Of a stretch of 13,743 nt of DNA, positions 6,519 through 13,743 are shown in pieces. Each line of letters begins with the position of its first letter. Position 1 is the first letter of the stretch. The position numbers were made by a program, and so were the translations under genes. The stretch is taken from the NCBI GenBank assembly GCA_003460745.1, contig QTVU01000057.1, forward strand, positions 1 to 13,743, read 5' to 3'. This DNA is from Firmicutes bacterium AM55-24TS. GTDB taxonomy: Bacteria; Bacillota; Clostridia; UBA1381. Below the pieces are notes generated by a model. It saw nothing but the letters and a program-made list of their open reading frames with translations. It did no database searches and was not told the origin of the DNA.

Positions 6519-9118
6519 ATGAAGAAGTTACTTATACTTGATTCAAACAGTATTTTAAACCGTGCGTTTTACGGTGTGCGTTATTTGTCCGCAAAGGACG
6601 GTACTCCGACAAATGCGATATATGGTTTTCTTAATATATTATTGAAACTGATAAAGGAGCAGGAGCCGGATTATATTTGTGCGGCTTTTGACGTGAAAGC
6701 ACCGACATTTCGTCATAAGCAGTACGAGGGATACAAGGCACAGCGTAAGCCAATGCCCGAGGGACTTGCCGCACAAATGCCTCTTGCAAAGGATGTACTT
6801 CGTGCAATGGGCGTAACAATTCTTGAAAAAGAGGGTTACGAGGCTGATGACATAATCGGAACAGTTGCAAGACTTTGTGAAGAAAGTGAAATAAGCTGTT
6901 TCATTGCAACGGGCGATAAAGACGATCTACAGCTTGCGAGTGACAAAACAAAGGTCATTTTGACGGTTACAAAGTCGGGATATAATGAAACGATTATTTA
7001 TGATGACAAGGCTGTTAAGGAAAAGTACCACGTCACACCGACTGAATTTATTGACGTAAAGGCACTTATGGGCGATCCGTCCGATAACATTCCCGGTGTT
7101 AAGGGGGTCGGCGAAAAAACGGCTATGAGCCTTATCGAAAAACATCACAGTATTGAATATATATATGAAAATATTGACGGCATAGGTCTAAAGGGTGCTA
7201 TGCTCCAAAAGATGAAAGACGGCAGGGAAATGGCATTTATGTCAAAGGAGCTTGCGACTATCAACAGAAATACACCGATTGAATTTAATGCGGAGGAATG
7301 TGTATTTGACGGTTTTGAAAACAACGGTGAGCTTTACGAAATATTAAAGCGACTTGAACTTAACAGTATTATAAAGAAGCTTGATTTGTCAGGCGGGGAT
7401 AACGTAAAGGAAAACGAGGATATTTTTAAAGATTTTTCTTATCAAGTCGGGGATAAGAATATGATTAACGGTGATAAAGTGACCGTTGTGCTTGACTTTG
7501 ACGGTGATAATATTTCATCGGCGGCAGTCGGAGTGGGGAACAATGCGGTAGTATTAAATGAGCAAGACGATATAAAAGAGTTGCTTGAAGATGACAGCAT
7601 AGCAAAGGTTATGTTTGACGTCAAAGAGGCTATCGTTAAATTAAACGGCAGAATTGACATAAAAAATATATCAGATGATACCGCAATCGCCGCATACCTT
7701 GTAGATCCTGCAAAAAATGAATACACAATAGAAAAATTGGCGAGCGAATATTTCGGCACGGTTATAGAAAAGCCTGAAGTCAAGCAGTTGTCATTACTTG
7801 ACGATGTGGAAAGCGACAGGAGCGAATACCTTGCAAAATGTGCAGTTGCACTCGGTGTGCTTAATGATCGTATAGGCGATAAGATAAAGGAAAACGGACA
7901 GGAAAAGCTGTATCAAGAGGTGGAATTACCGCTTGTTACGGTGCTTGCACACCTTGAAATAAACGGATTTCTTGTAGACGACAATCAATTAAAGGAATTT
8001 GCCGATAAACTCGGTGAAAAGATTGATGCGCTTACAAATGAAATATATATGCTTGCAGGTGAAGAATTTAATATTAATTCACCGAAACAGCTTGGAGTAA
8101 TTCTTTTTGAAAAACTTGAATTAAAGCCTGTAAAGAAAACAAAGACCGGATATGCGACAAATGCAGATGTGCTTGAAAAGCTCAGAGATAAGCACCCCAT
8201 AGTTAATTTTATTATGGAATACCGTCAGCTTGCAAAGCTGAAAAGCACATATTGTGACGGTTTGACGGCGGTTGTAAATCCGAATACGCACCGCATACAT
8301 TCGGTGTTTACACAGACAGTGACCGTTACCGGCAGACTTTCATCAACAGAACCGAATTTGCAGAACATTCCGACTCGTACGGAGCTTGGCAGAGAAATCA
8401 GAAAAATGTTTGTTGCGAAAGATGGTTATGTGCTTGTGGACGCAGACTATTCACAGATTGAACTTAGAGTGCTTGCGCATATCGCAAATGATGAAACAAT
8501 GATAAATGCGTTTAGGAATAATGAAGATATTCACGCAGTTACTGCGTCACAGGTGCTTGGTATACCGCTTGAGGATGTTACAAAGGAACAGCGTTCAAGT
8601 GCAAAAGCGGTAAACTTCGGTATTGTGTACGGCATAGGTGAATTTTCACTGGCACAGGATTTGCATATATCGGTTAAAGAGGCTAAGGCATATATTGAAA
8701 GCTATCTTGAAAAGTATCACGGCGTAAGAAATTATATGGAGAGCATAAAGGAACAGGCAAAAAAAGACGGCTATGTTAAACTATGCTTAACAGAATACGT
8801 TATATACCTGAATTGAAGTCACCGAATTATAATATACGTCAATTCGGCGAACGTGTTGCACTTAATACACCTATACAAGGTACGGCGGCGGATATTATAA
8901 AGCTTGCAATGGTGAGAGTTGATAATAGACTTATAAATGAGGGATTGAAGTCAAAACTTATATTGCAGGTACACGACGAACTTATAGTTGAGGCACATAA
9001 GGACGAAGTGGATAAGGTTAAACAAATTTTGAGCGAAGAAATGCAGGGCGCAATGGAACTTAATGTGCCTCTTAAAGTGGATATGTCAACAGGACATAGC
9101 TGGTATGACGCGAAATAG
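6519..9118 (+). pseudogene. polA: DNA polymerase I, interrupted by a -1 frameshift before motif C
   Basis: Repair and Okazaki-fragment processing polymerase. The first frame (6519-8816) covers the 5' nuclease domain (1-290; Asp8, EADD 108-111, DKDD 133-136, GDPSDNIPGVKG 185-196), a central 3'-5' exonuclease-like domain in which the DxE motif seems lost (LDFDGD), and most of the polymerase domain: motif A VDADYSQIEL with Asp643 and motif B KAVNFGIVYG. It then runs into KLCLTEYVIYLN and a stop. The next frame continues as MLNRIRYIPELKSPNYN to a stop at 9116-9118 and holds motif C, LQVHDEL, with the second catalytic Asp (about 820 after repair). Restoring one A in the AAA run at 8778-8780 (GTTAAAACTATGCTT) gives a seamless enzyme of 866 aa, the usual length. 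As read, the truncated product would lack polymerase activity but keep the 5' nuclease. Confidence 0.93.
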
Positions 9119-9119
9119 T

Positions 9120-9217
9120 TTGCCACCACTCCGTCACTTCGTGACACCTCTCCTCAAGGAGAGGCATAAAAGGCGCCCCTTGAGGGGAGCTGTCGTGAAA
9201 CGACTGAGGGGTGGCAA
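9120..9217 (+). repeat. Multi-hairpin intergenic repeat, copy C
   Basis: Best preserved copy. It runs from TTGCCACCACTCCGTCAC to GACTGAGGGGTGGCAA; the terminal eight bases (TTGCCACC/GGTGGCAA) are perfect inverted repeats and the match continues with mismatches for about 17 bases. Internal arms are GTCAC-TTC-GTGAC, CCTCTCC-TCAA-GGAGAGG, CCCC-TTGA-GGGG and GTCG-TGAAA-CGAC. It starts one base after the polymerase stop codon, in the same gene-relative orientation as copies A and B. Confidence 0.88.
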
Positions 9218-9234
9218 GTATAGATAATAGATAA

Positions 9235-9265
9235 ATTCGTAGGGGACGACACCCACGACGTCCCG
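9235..9265 (+). repeat. Degenerate short palindrome upstream of the zinc operon
   Basis: TTCGTAGGGGACGAC...GACGTCCCGTA resembles the TTTCGTAGGGGCGACC palindromes at 4491, 4551 and 4745, with a 6-bp core stem GGGACG/CGTCCC. It sits where a promoter or Zur operator of the following operon would be expected; I could see neither with confidence. Confidence 0.5.
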
Positions 9266-9311
9266 TATGTGCGATTATTACATCAAAACAACAACGAAAG
9301 GAAATAAAAAT

Positions 9312-10160
9312 ATGAAAAAAATCATAAAGCTGATACCGTTAATGCTTATACTTGTTTTGGCATTGACATCGTGTCAAAAAAACGCTGAAAACAGCGGCAA
9401 ACCAAAGGTATACACATCATTTTACGCAATGTATGACTTTGCAAAAACAATCGGAGGTGACGATATAGATCTAACAAACATAGTACCGACAGGAACAGAG
9501 CCGCACGATTTTGAGCCGACTGCGTCTGATATGGCAAAACTTTCGGAGGCTGACATATTTATATATAACGGCGTCGGAATGGAAAGCTGGGCGGACAAAA
9601 TAATCGAAACACTTCCGCAGAGCGTAAAAGTTATATGCACATCGGAACAGATACCGACAGACGGAAACGATCCGCATATTTGGCTTAGTCCGCAGAATGC
9701 AAAATTGCAAATGCAAGCAATATGCAACGCGTTGTCAGAGGTGGACAGCAAAAATGCACAGAACTATATAAACAGACTTGACAGTTATTTAAGTCAAATT
9801 GATGAGGTGGACACTGAGTACAAAAATGCTAAACTTGACGGTAAGACGATATTTGTAACGCACGGTGCGTACAGCTATCTTTGCAACGATTACGGTATGA
9901 AACAAGTTGCGCTTGAGGGGGTTACAGGTGACAGTGATCCGTCACCGTCACAAATGGCAAAGGTGGTTGACCAAATAAAGAGCGAGGGTGTAAGCTGTAT
10001 TTTCTATGATCCGCTTGAGGGTGACAAAATGGCACAGGCGGTTGCGAATGAGGCTGATATTCAGGCACTTCCGCTTTATACTTTTGAGGGTGACAGCGAA
10101 AGTCGTGACTATGTAACGGTTATGAAAGCAAATCTTGAGGAACTAAAGAAGGGGATTTAA
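9312..10160 (+). CDS. Zinc (or manganese) ABC transporter substrate-binding lipoprotein
   Basis: Cluster-9 solute-binding protein that captures Zn2+ or Mn2+ outside the membrane and hands it to the permease encoded two genes later. The start at 9312 has AAAGGA nine bases upstream and yields a lipoprotein signal peptide, MKKIIKLIPLMLILVLALTS with the lipidated Cys at 21 (LTSC); an upstream in-frame start at 9267 lacks these features. The mature protein is normal in size (282 aa precursor). Likely metal ligands are His65 (EPHDFEP), His122 (DPHIWLSP), His184 (THGAYSYL) and an acidic residue in FYDPLEGD (233-238). The His-rich loop common in zinc-specific members is absent. Zinc is favoured by the adjacent Fur-family gene, but manganese is not excluded. 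Confidence 0.93.
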   Translation: MKKIIKLIPLMLILVLALTSCQKNAENSGKPKVYTSFYAMYDFAKTIGGDDIDLTNIVPTGTEPHDFEPTASDMAKLSEADIFIYNGVGMESWADKIIETLPQSVKVICTSEQIPTDGNDPHIWLSPQNAKLQMQAICNALSEVDSKNAQNYINRLDSYLSQIDEVDTEYKNAKLDGKTIFVTHGAYSYLCNDYGMKQVALEGVTGDSDPSPSQMAKVVDQIKSEGVSCIFYDPLEGDKMAQAVANEADIQALPLYTFEGDSESRDYVTVMKANLEELKKGI

Positions 10161-10161
10161 A

Positions 10162-10824
10162 ATGAAAGCGTCAAAACAGATTTCAGAATCACTTCCGATT
10201 ATGATACTGCTCACATTGTCCGGCGGATTTATGGACGCATACAGTTATCTTTGCAGAGGTGAAGTTTTTGCAAATGCGCAGACGGGTAACATACTTTTGT
10301 TCGGTGTTAATTTGTCAATGGGGCATTGGAGCAAGGCACTCCAATATGTGTGCCCTGTTTTGGCATTTGCGATTGGTATTGCGGCGGCGGAATTTGTGAG
10401 AAGAAAGTTTACAAACAGAAAACACGTCCACTGGCGACAGATAATTGTATTTTGCGAGGCGGCGATATTATTCGGCGTAATGTTTATACCGCAGGAACTG
10501 AATTTGCTTGCAAACAGCCTTACATCGCTTGCGTGCGGTGCACAGGTTGAAAGTTTCAGAAAGATACAGGGCAGCGGTATGGCGACTACAATGTGCATAG
10601 GTAACTTGCGTATGGCAACGCAATCGATATGTGATTATTGGTTTACGAAAGACAAAACCGCAATGGAAAAAGGATTTTTGTTTTTCGGCATAATTGCAAT
10701 ATTTACGATAGGTGCGATTATGGGTAACGTATCTGTCAGATTGTTCAGCGAAAAGGCTATTTTGGTAAGCAGTATATTGCTGATAACGGCGTTTTCGATT
10801 ATGCTTATTAATAAGGAAGATTGA
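10162..10824 (+). CDS. DUF1275 (YoaK-type) membrane protein
   Basis: A 220-aa integral membrane protein of the DUF1275/YoaK family, function unknown. The N-terminal signature GGFMDAYSYLCRGEVFANAQ followed by TGNILLFG is characteristic, and about six hydrophobic segments can be traced. A second polar-conserved stretch is SLACGAQVESFRK...TTMCIGNLR. The ATG follows the stop of the binding-protein gene by one base, with GAAGGGG upstream, and the next gene begins seven bases after its stop, so it is cotranscribed with the metal transporter. Whether it handles metal is inference from position only; it lacks a His- or Cys-rich loop. Confidence 0.9.
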   Translation: MKASKQISESLPIMILLTLSGGFMDAYSYLCRGEVFANAQTGNILLFGVNLSMGHWSKALQYVCPVLAFAIGIAAAEFVRRKFTNRKHVHWRQIIVFCEAAILFGVMFIPQELNLLANSLTSLACGAQVESFRKIQGSGMATTMCIGNLRMATQSICDYWFTKDKTAMEKGFLFFGIIAIFTIGAIMGNVSVRLFSEKAILVSSILLITAFSIMLINKED

Positions 10825-10831
10825 GGATAAT

Positions 10832-11572
10832 ATGGAACAGGAAATTTTAAAAATTGAAAATTTGTATTTTGATTATTCCGATACATCTGTATTGCGTGAT
10901 GTGAATTTTACATTACATAAGGGTGATTTTCTCGGTATAATCGGTGCAAACGGTGCGGGAAAAAGTACACTGATAAAAATAATTTTAAAAATTTTGCCGT
11001 ACAACAAGGGTAAAATAACACTTTTCGGAGAAGATTTATCGAAGTTTAAAGAAAATTATAAAATCGGTTATGTTTCTCAAAAAGCAAATTCGTTTAACAG
11101 CGATTTCCCTGCAACGGTTAAAGAGGTTGTAATGGCAAATCTGTACAGCAGACGCGGACTTTTTAAACGCTACAGAAAAGAGGATTACGAAAAACTAAGT
11201 ACAGTGCTTGAAAAAGTGGGAATGTCGGGATACGAAAACCGACTGATCGGTAATTTGTCGGGCGGTCAGCAACAGAGGATATTTATTGCAAGAGCGTTGA
11301 TTTCGGAGCCTGAACTGTTGCTTATGGACGAGCCTACAGTCGGAGTTGATGCGAAGTCGGTAAAACAGATTATGGACATAATAAGCGAACTCAACAAACA
11401 AGGAATGACGATTATTATGACAAACCACGATACTCCGGAACTTGTCAGAGTATCGGACAAACTTTTAATATTCTGCGAACACGGCAACGGCGAATTTGTA
11501 AGCCGAAACGACCTTACAATGCAACAGATAAACGAAATATTTGCAGGAAAGAGGGTGCATCATCATGGATAA
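10832..11572 (+). CDS. Zinc ABC transporter ATP-binding protein
   Basis: Cytoplasmic ATPase that powers the metal importer. The 246-aa protein has Walker A GANGAGKS (38-45), Q-loop Gln83, signature LSGGQQQR (142-149), Walker B LLLMDEP with catalytic Glu167, and switch His199 (TNHD). It ends in RVHHHG, a short His cluster. The size and the neighbouring binding protein and permease place it in the ZnuC/AdcC group. The stop overlaps the next start by eight bases (ATGGATAA), implying coupled translation. Confidence 0.93.
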   Translation: MEQEILKIENLYFDYSDTSVLRDVNFTLHKGDFLGIIGANGAGKSTLIKIILKILPYNKGKITLFGEDLSKFKENYKIGYVSQKANSFNSDFPATVKEVVMANLYSRRGLFKRYRKEDYEKLSTVLEKVGMSGYENRLIGNLSGGQQQRIFIARALISEPELLLMDEPTVGVDAKSVKQIMDIISELNKQGMTIIMTNHDTPELVRVSDKLLIFCEHGNGEFVSRNDLTMQQINEIFAGKRVHHHG

Positions 11573-12371
11573 TATTTTTCAGTACGCATTTATGCAAAGA
11601 GCATTTGTAGTTGCGGCAATAATTGCGGTGATTGCACCGTGTATAGGTGTTTCGATTGTACTTAAAAGACTTTCGGCGATAGGTGACGCAACGTCACATT
11701 CGGCGCTGGCAGGTATCGCATTCGGACTTTTGCTTGGAATTAATCCGATTTTGGGTGCGGTGATGTTTTCGATTTTTGCGGTTATCGGAATAGAGGTTTT
11801 CAGAAAATCATTCGGCAAATATTCGGAAATTGCAACGGTGGTTGTTATGTCGGCAGGTATCGGTCTTACGGCGGTGTTGTCGGGATTTATAACCAACGGC
11901 TCAACCAATATAAACAGCTTTTTGTTCGGCTCGATAGTTGCGATAAACGATTTTGAATTGTACTTAACGATTGGACTCGGCATAGCGGTTATTATAACTT
12001 CAATATTATTGTATAAAGAATTGTTCTTCGTTACGTTTGACGAAGAGGCGGCAAAGCTTGCGGGAGTGCCTGTCGGCGGTATTAATCTTGTACTTATGTT
12101 ATTAACGGCGGTTACGGTTTCGGTTGCGTCAAGAATTGTCGGCGCGCTTATGATTTCGTCACTTCTTGTTATACCTGTTGCGGCGGCAATGATGATTGCG
12201 AAAAGCTATAAGCAGACAATATGGTGGTCAATCGCGTTTGCGGAATTTTTCACTGTTGCCGGACTATTCATATCGTACTATCTTGACCTCAGACCGGGAG
12301 GTACGATTGTGCTTTTGGGTGTGGTATTCTTGATTGTAATAATGGCTTGTACAAGTAAAAGGAGAAGGTGA
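11565..12371 (+). CDS. Zinc ABC transporter permease (ABC-3 family)
   Basis: Membrane channel subunit partnering the ATPase encoded just upstream. The start at 11565 overlaps the ATPase stop by eight bases and has AAAGAGGG about nine bases before it; an in-frame start at 11541 would add eight residues. The 268-aa protein is almost wholly hydrophobic with about eight membrane segments. It shows the family features SHSALAGIAFG (after a cytoplasmic loop), FDEEAAKLAGVP (likely ATPase-contacting helix), ISSLLVIPVAAAMM and the C-terminal DLRPGGTIVLL. Complete and intact. Confidence 0.93.
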   Translation: MDNIFQYAFMQRAFVVAAIIAVIAPCIGVSIVLKRLSAIGDATSHSALAGIAFGLLLGINPILGAVMFSIFAVIGIEVFRKSFGKYSEIATVVVMSAGIGLTAVLSGFITNGSTNINSFLFGSIVAINDFELYLTIGLGIAVIITSILLYKELFFVTFDEEAAKLAGVPVGGINLVLMLLTAVTVSVASRIVGALMISSLLVIPVAAAMMIAKSYKQTIWWSIAFAEFFTVAGLFISYYLDLRPGGTIVLLGVVFLIVIMACTSKRRR

Positions 12372-12375
12372 GAGT

Positions 12376-12786
12376 ATGGAGGATATAAACAGCATACTTT
12401 CAAAAGTAGGTTTGAAATGTACAAAACAGCGTATAAGCGTTATGCAGGTACTGTCGGACGCAGACGCACCTCTTACGGTTGAAAATATATATGACAAGGT
12501 TGACGGAATGTCGCTTTCGACCGTTTACAGAATTGCGGAAAAGCTGTGTGAAAAGGGTATAGTTAGTAAGCATACAATTCAAGACAGTGATAAGTTTTAT
12601 TATGAACTCATAAACGGCGAACACCGTCATTATGCAATATGTCTTGGCTGTAAGGAAATGCGTTACGTCGATATATGCCCCGTACACTCGCCGCATATAG
12701 ATAATTTTACGGTGACGGGACATAAACTTGAAATATACGGCTATTGTGATAAATGTCAAAAGAAATTGAATACAAAAGGACGCTGA
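12376..12786 (+). CDS. Fur-family metalloregulator, probably Zur
   Basis: DNA-binding repressor that should sense the metal imported by this operon. The 136-aa protein has an N-terminal winged helix with recognition helix LSTVYRIAEKL (47-57) and a C-terminal dimerisation domain. Two CxxC pairs, Cys89/Cys92 and Cys124/Cys127, form the structural zinc site, and the HRHY motif (83-86) contributes to metal binding. It follows the permease stop by four bases, with AGGTGA close to the ATG. Position as the last gene of a zinc-type operon favours Zur over Fur or PerR, but subfamily residues alone do not settle this. The stop codon is inside the terminator stem. Confidence 0.88.
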   Translation: MEDINSILSKVGLKCTKQRISVMQVLSDADAPLTVENIYDKVDGMSLSTVYRIAEKLCEKGIVSKHTIQDSDKFYYELINGEHRHYAICLGCKEMRYVDICPVHSPHIDNFTVTGHKLEIYGYCDKCQKKLNTKGR

Positions 12787-12802
12787 TTTCAGCGTCCTTT
12801 TT
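12774..12802. terminator. Bidirectional terminator between convergent genes
   Basis: AAAAGGACGCTGA and TCAGCGTCCTTTT form a 13-bp stem around two to four loop bases, with T tracts on both strands. It ends the metal operon on the plus strand and the stalk-protein gene on the minus strand. The regulator's TGA stop (12784-12786) is part of the stem. Confidence 0.88.
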
Positions 12803-12809
12803 GGTTGAA

Positions 12810-13532
12810 TTATTTTTGAGTTATTGGTGTTAAGTAGAGATTGTATAAATAGCCACCGTTATAACCAAACTCAAAGTTGTTATCATCTGAAATACGACCG
12901 GCTTTAACTCGAAGCTTATCAACACCTATAAGATTTACTTTGACATCTACGGCTTTTTCGAGTCTTTTATTTGAAACTGTTGCAAGTACCTCATCGGTAT
13001 CTTCATTTATGAATTGTACAGCATTTATGTCATCATCATTATCACGATCAGGTACGGCAAATAAGCCTTCTAAAGAAGAATATTTGCCGTCAAGAATAAA
13101 TAAAGTACTACTATAAGGAGCAAAACGGTTATCAGGAACAATTGTAACTTGTCTAAGGGGAAATTTAGCGCTTGAATCGTTTAAAATATGGGTACCTTCA
13201 ACTGGCTCGATTTTTGCCATATTAACTTTGTCTGTTTCTAATTTATCGCCGATATATATAGTGCTTGTGTCACTGTCCCAATCAACGTTTTGTCCCAGAG
13301 CGTTTGAAATGGATCTTACGGGCAGATAGGTCGTGCCGCTGGAGATAAACGGCTTAACAGGGGTGCCGTCACTGTCACGCGGTGTTGTCGGCTTTCCATT
13401 TACGACAACTTTGATGTCAGTGTAAGCCACTTCAAGAAATTTTCTGTACGTATCGGCAAGCGCGGACGCACCACCGATTGCCATTGACAATGCGCAGCCG
13501 ACTGCAATTCCTTTTACAAAATCCTTTTTCAT
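12810..13532 (-). CDS. Secreted copper-amine-oxidase-N 'stalk' domain protein with NPCBM-like C-terminus
   Basis: A 240-aa exported protein of unknown role. The start at 13532 is preceded by AAAGGGAG seven bases upstream; an ATG at 13550 is less likely. Residues 1-27 form a signal peptide (GIAVGCALSMAIGGASALA). Residues about 40-95 match the copper-amine-oxidase N-terminal (stalk) domain: VVVNGKPTTP...TYLPVRSISNALGQNVDWD...IYIG, a module common in clostridial cell-surface proteins and unrelated to oxidase activity. The remaining ~140 residues, from GTHILNDSS to LYNLYLTP, look like a beta-sandwich of the NPCBM type (LFILDGKYSSLEGLFAVPD), suggesting carbohydrate or envelope binding. It converges on the metal operon. 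Confidence 0.82.
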   Translation of the reverse strand: MKKDFVKGIAVGCALSMAIGGASALADTYRKFLEVAYTDIKVVVNGKPTTPRDSDGTPVKPFISSGTTYLPVRSISNALGQNVDWDSDTSTIYIGDKLETDKVNMAKIEPVEGTHILNDSSAKFPLRQVTIVPDNRFAPYSSTLFILDGKYSSLEGLFAVPDRDNDDDINAVQFINEDTDEVLATVSNKRLEKAVDVKVNLIGVDKLRVKAGRISDDNNFEFGYNGGYLYNLYLTPITQK

Positions 13533-13568
13533 ATAAAAACTCCCTTTCAAAATATATTTGTTAATATC

Positions 13569-13598
13569 AGTATAACATACAAATATAGCTAATTACAA
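13569..13598 (-). promoter_or_regulatory. Probable promoter for the stalk-domain gene
   Basis: On the minus strand TTGTAA (13593-13598) and TATACT (13569-13574) are separated by 18 bases, about 37 bases before the ATG at 13532. The -35 is imperfect. Confidence 0.5.
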
Positions 13599-13663
13599 GT
13601 GTAAATGAGTATATAATAAAGGGGACACTAAATTTGATGTGACCCCCAAAAGTTAGACTTTTT

Positions 13664-13700
13664 ATAGCGTAGTAGTTTTAACGACTGCTACGCTATTTTT
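13664..13700 (+). terminator. Hairpin at the insertion-sequence end
   Basis: ATAGCGTAGTAG and CTGCTACGCTAT form a 12-bp stem (one G-U pair), followed on the plus strand by five T. It would stop plus-strand transcription from entering the element; on the minus strand no U tract follows. Confidence 0.6.
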
Positions 13701-13743
13701 ATGCAGCCAAGGTGTTGAGCCGATACTCAACCGGACTCATCCA
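13699..13743 (-). CDS. IS3-family transposase, C-terminal fragment
   Basis: Only the last 14 residues and the stop are present: WMSPVEYRLNTLAA. The MSPVEYR...A stretch is the usual C-terminus of IS3-family (rve-type DDE) transposases, just after the catalytic core. The remainder is outside the window, so whether the enzyme is intact is unknown. Confidence 0.78.
   Translation of the reverse strand, partial: WMSPVEYRLNTLAA

Larger units (their letters stand above)
13638..13743 (-). mobile_element. End of an IS3-family (IS150-like) insertion sequence, cut by the window edge
   Basis: TGTGACCCCCAAAAGTTAGA at 13638-13657 resembles the terminal inverted repeat of IS150-type elements. It is followed inward by an end hairpin and the 3' end of a transposase gene. 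The rest of the element lies beyond the window. The exact tip is uncertain: GGGGACAC at 13621-13628 forms an imperfect inverted repeat with GTGACCCC (13639-13646) and may belong to the element. Confidence 0.7.

Noticed and set aside
8761..8816. Programmed -1/+1 frameshift in polA
   Set aside because: No slippery heptamer with a downstream pseudoknot was seen, the shift needs a missing base rather than an efficient slip site, and no polA family is known to use one. A deletion or sequencing error is simpler.
12376..12786. PerR or Fur (iron) assignment for the regulator
   Set aside because: It is encoded as the last gene of a zinc-type transporter operon; Zur fits best, though subfamily residues do not exclude the others.

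Overview
The window looks like chromosomal DNA of a low-to-moderate-GC anaerobic Firmicute of class Clostridia, probably a gut commensal of the Oscillospirales/Lachnospirales type. This rests on strong AGGAGG-type ribosome binding sites, sigma-A promoters, a single-TM HtrA protease, ECF-type transport, a copper-amine-oxidase-N 'stalk' protein and palindromic intergenic repeats of a kind common in such genomes. Genus cannot be fixed from the sequence alone.

Layout from left to right. A three-copy, ~100-bp multi-hairpin repeat occurs at 24-115, 4628-4729 and 9120-9217. A large minus-strand GH78 alpha-L-rhamnosidase (118-3348) diverges from an ECF transporter S-component gene (3507-4072). The latter has a perfect TTGACA-17-TATAAT promoter but is split by a one-base frameshift, and it overlaps a DUF1893/TM1506-type gene (4032-4466). 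The next ~550 bp hold no convincing gene: they carry several short palindromes, repeat copy B, a minus-strand terminator and a G-run/hairpin stretch. Then come a minus-strand HtrA-like serine protease (5017-6258) and a plus-strand DNA polymerase I gene (6519-9118), also broken by a one-base frameshift shortly before polymerase motif C.

After repeat copy C lies a tight five-gene plus-strand operon (9312-12786): zinc/manganese-binding lipoprotein, DUF1275/YoaK membrane protein, ABC ATPase, ABC permease and a Fur-family regulator, closed by a bidirectional terminator. The natural reading is a zinc-uptake operon with its own Zur-like regulator, with the DUF1275 protein as the unexpected member. 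Converging on it is a secreted stalk plus NPCBM-like protein (12810-13532, minus). The right edge enters the end of an IS3-family (IS150-like) insertion sequence: the last 14 residues of its transposase, an end hairpin and a terminal repeat.

Most genes are ordinary. The items most worth attention are the two single-base deletions in otherwise well-preserved genes (real mutations or assembly errors), the repeat family found in the same orientation at gene 3' ends, the DUF1275 gene inside a zinc operon, and the ECF-S/DUF1893 pair. I did not find a clearly new defence or mobile system.
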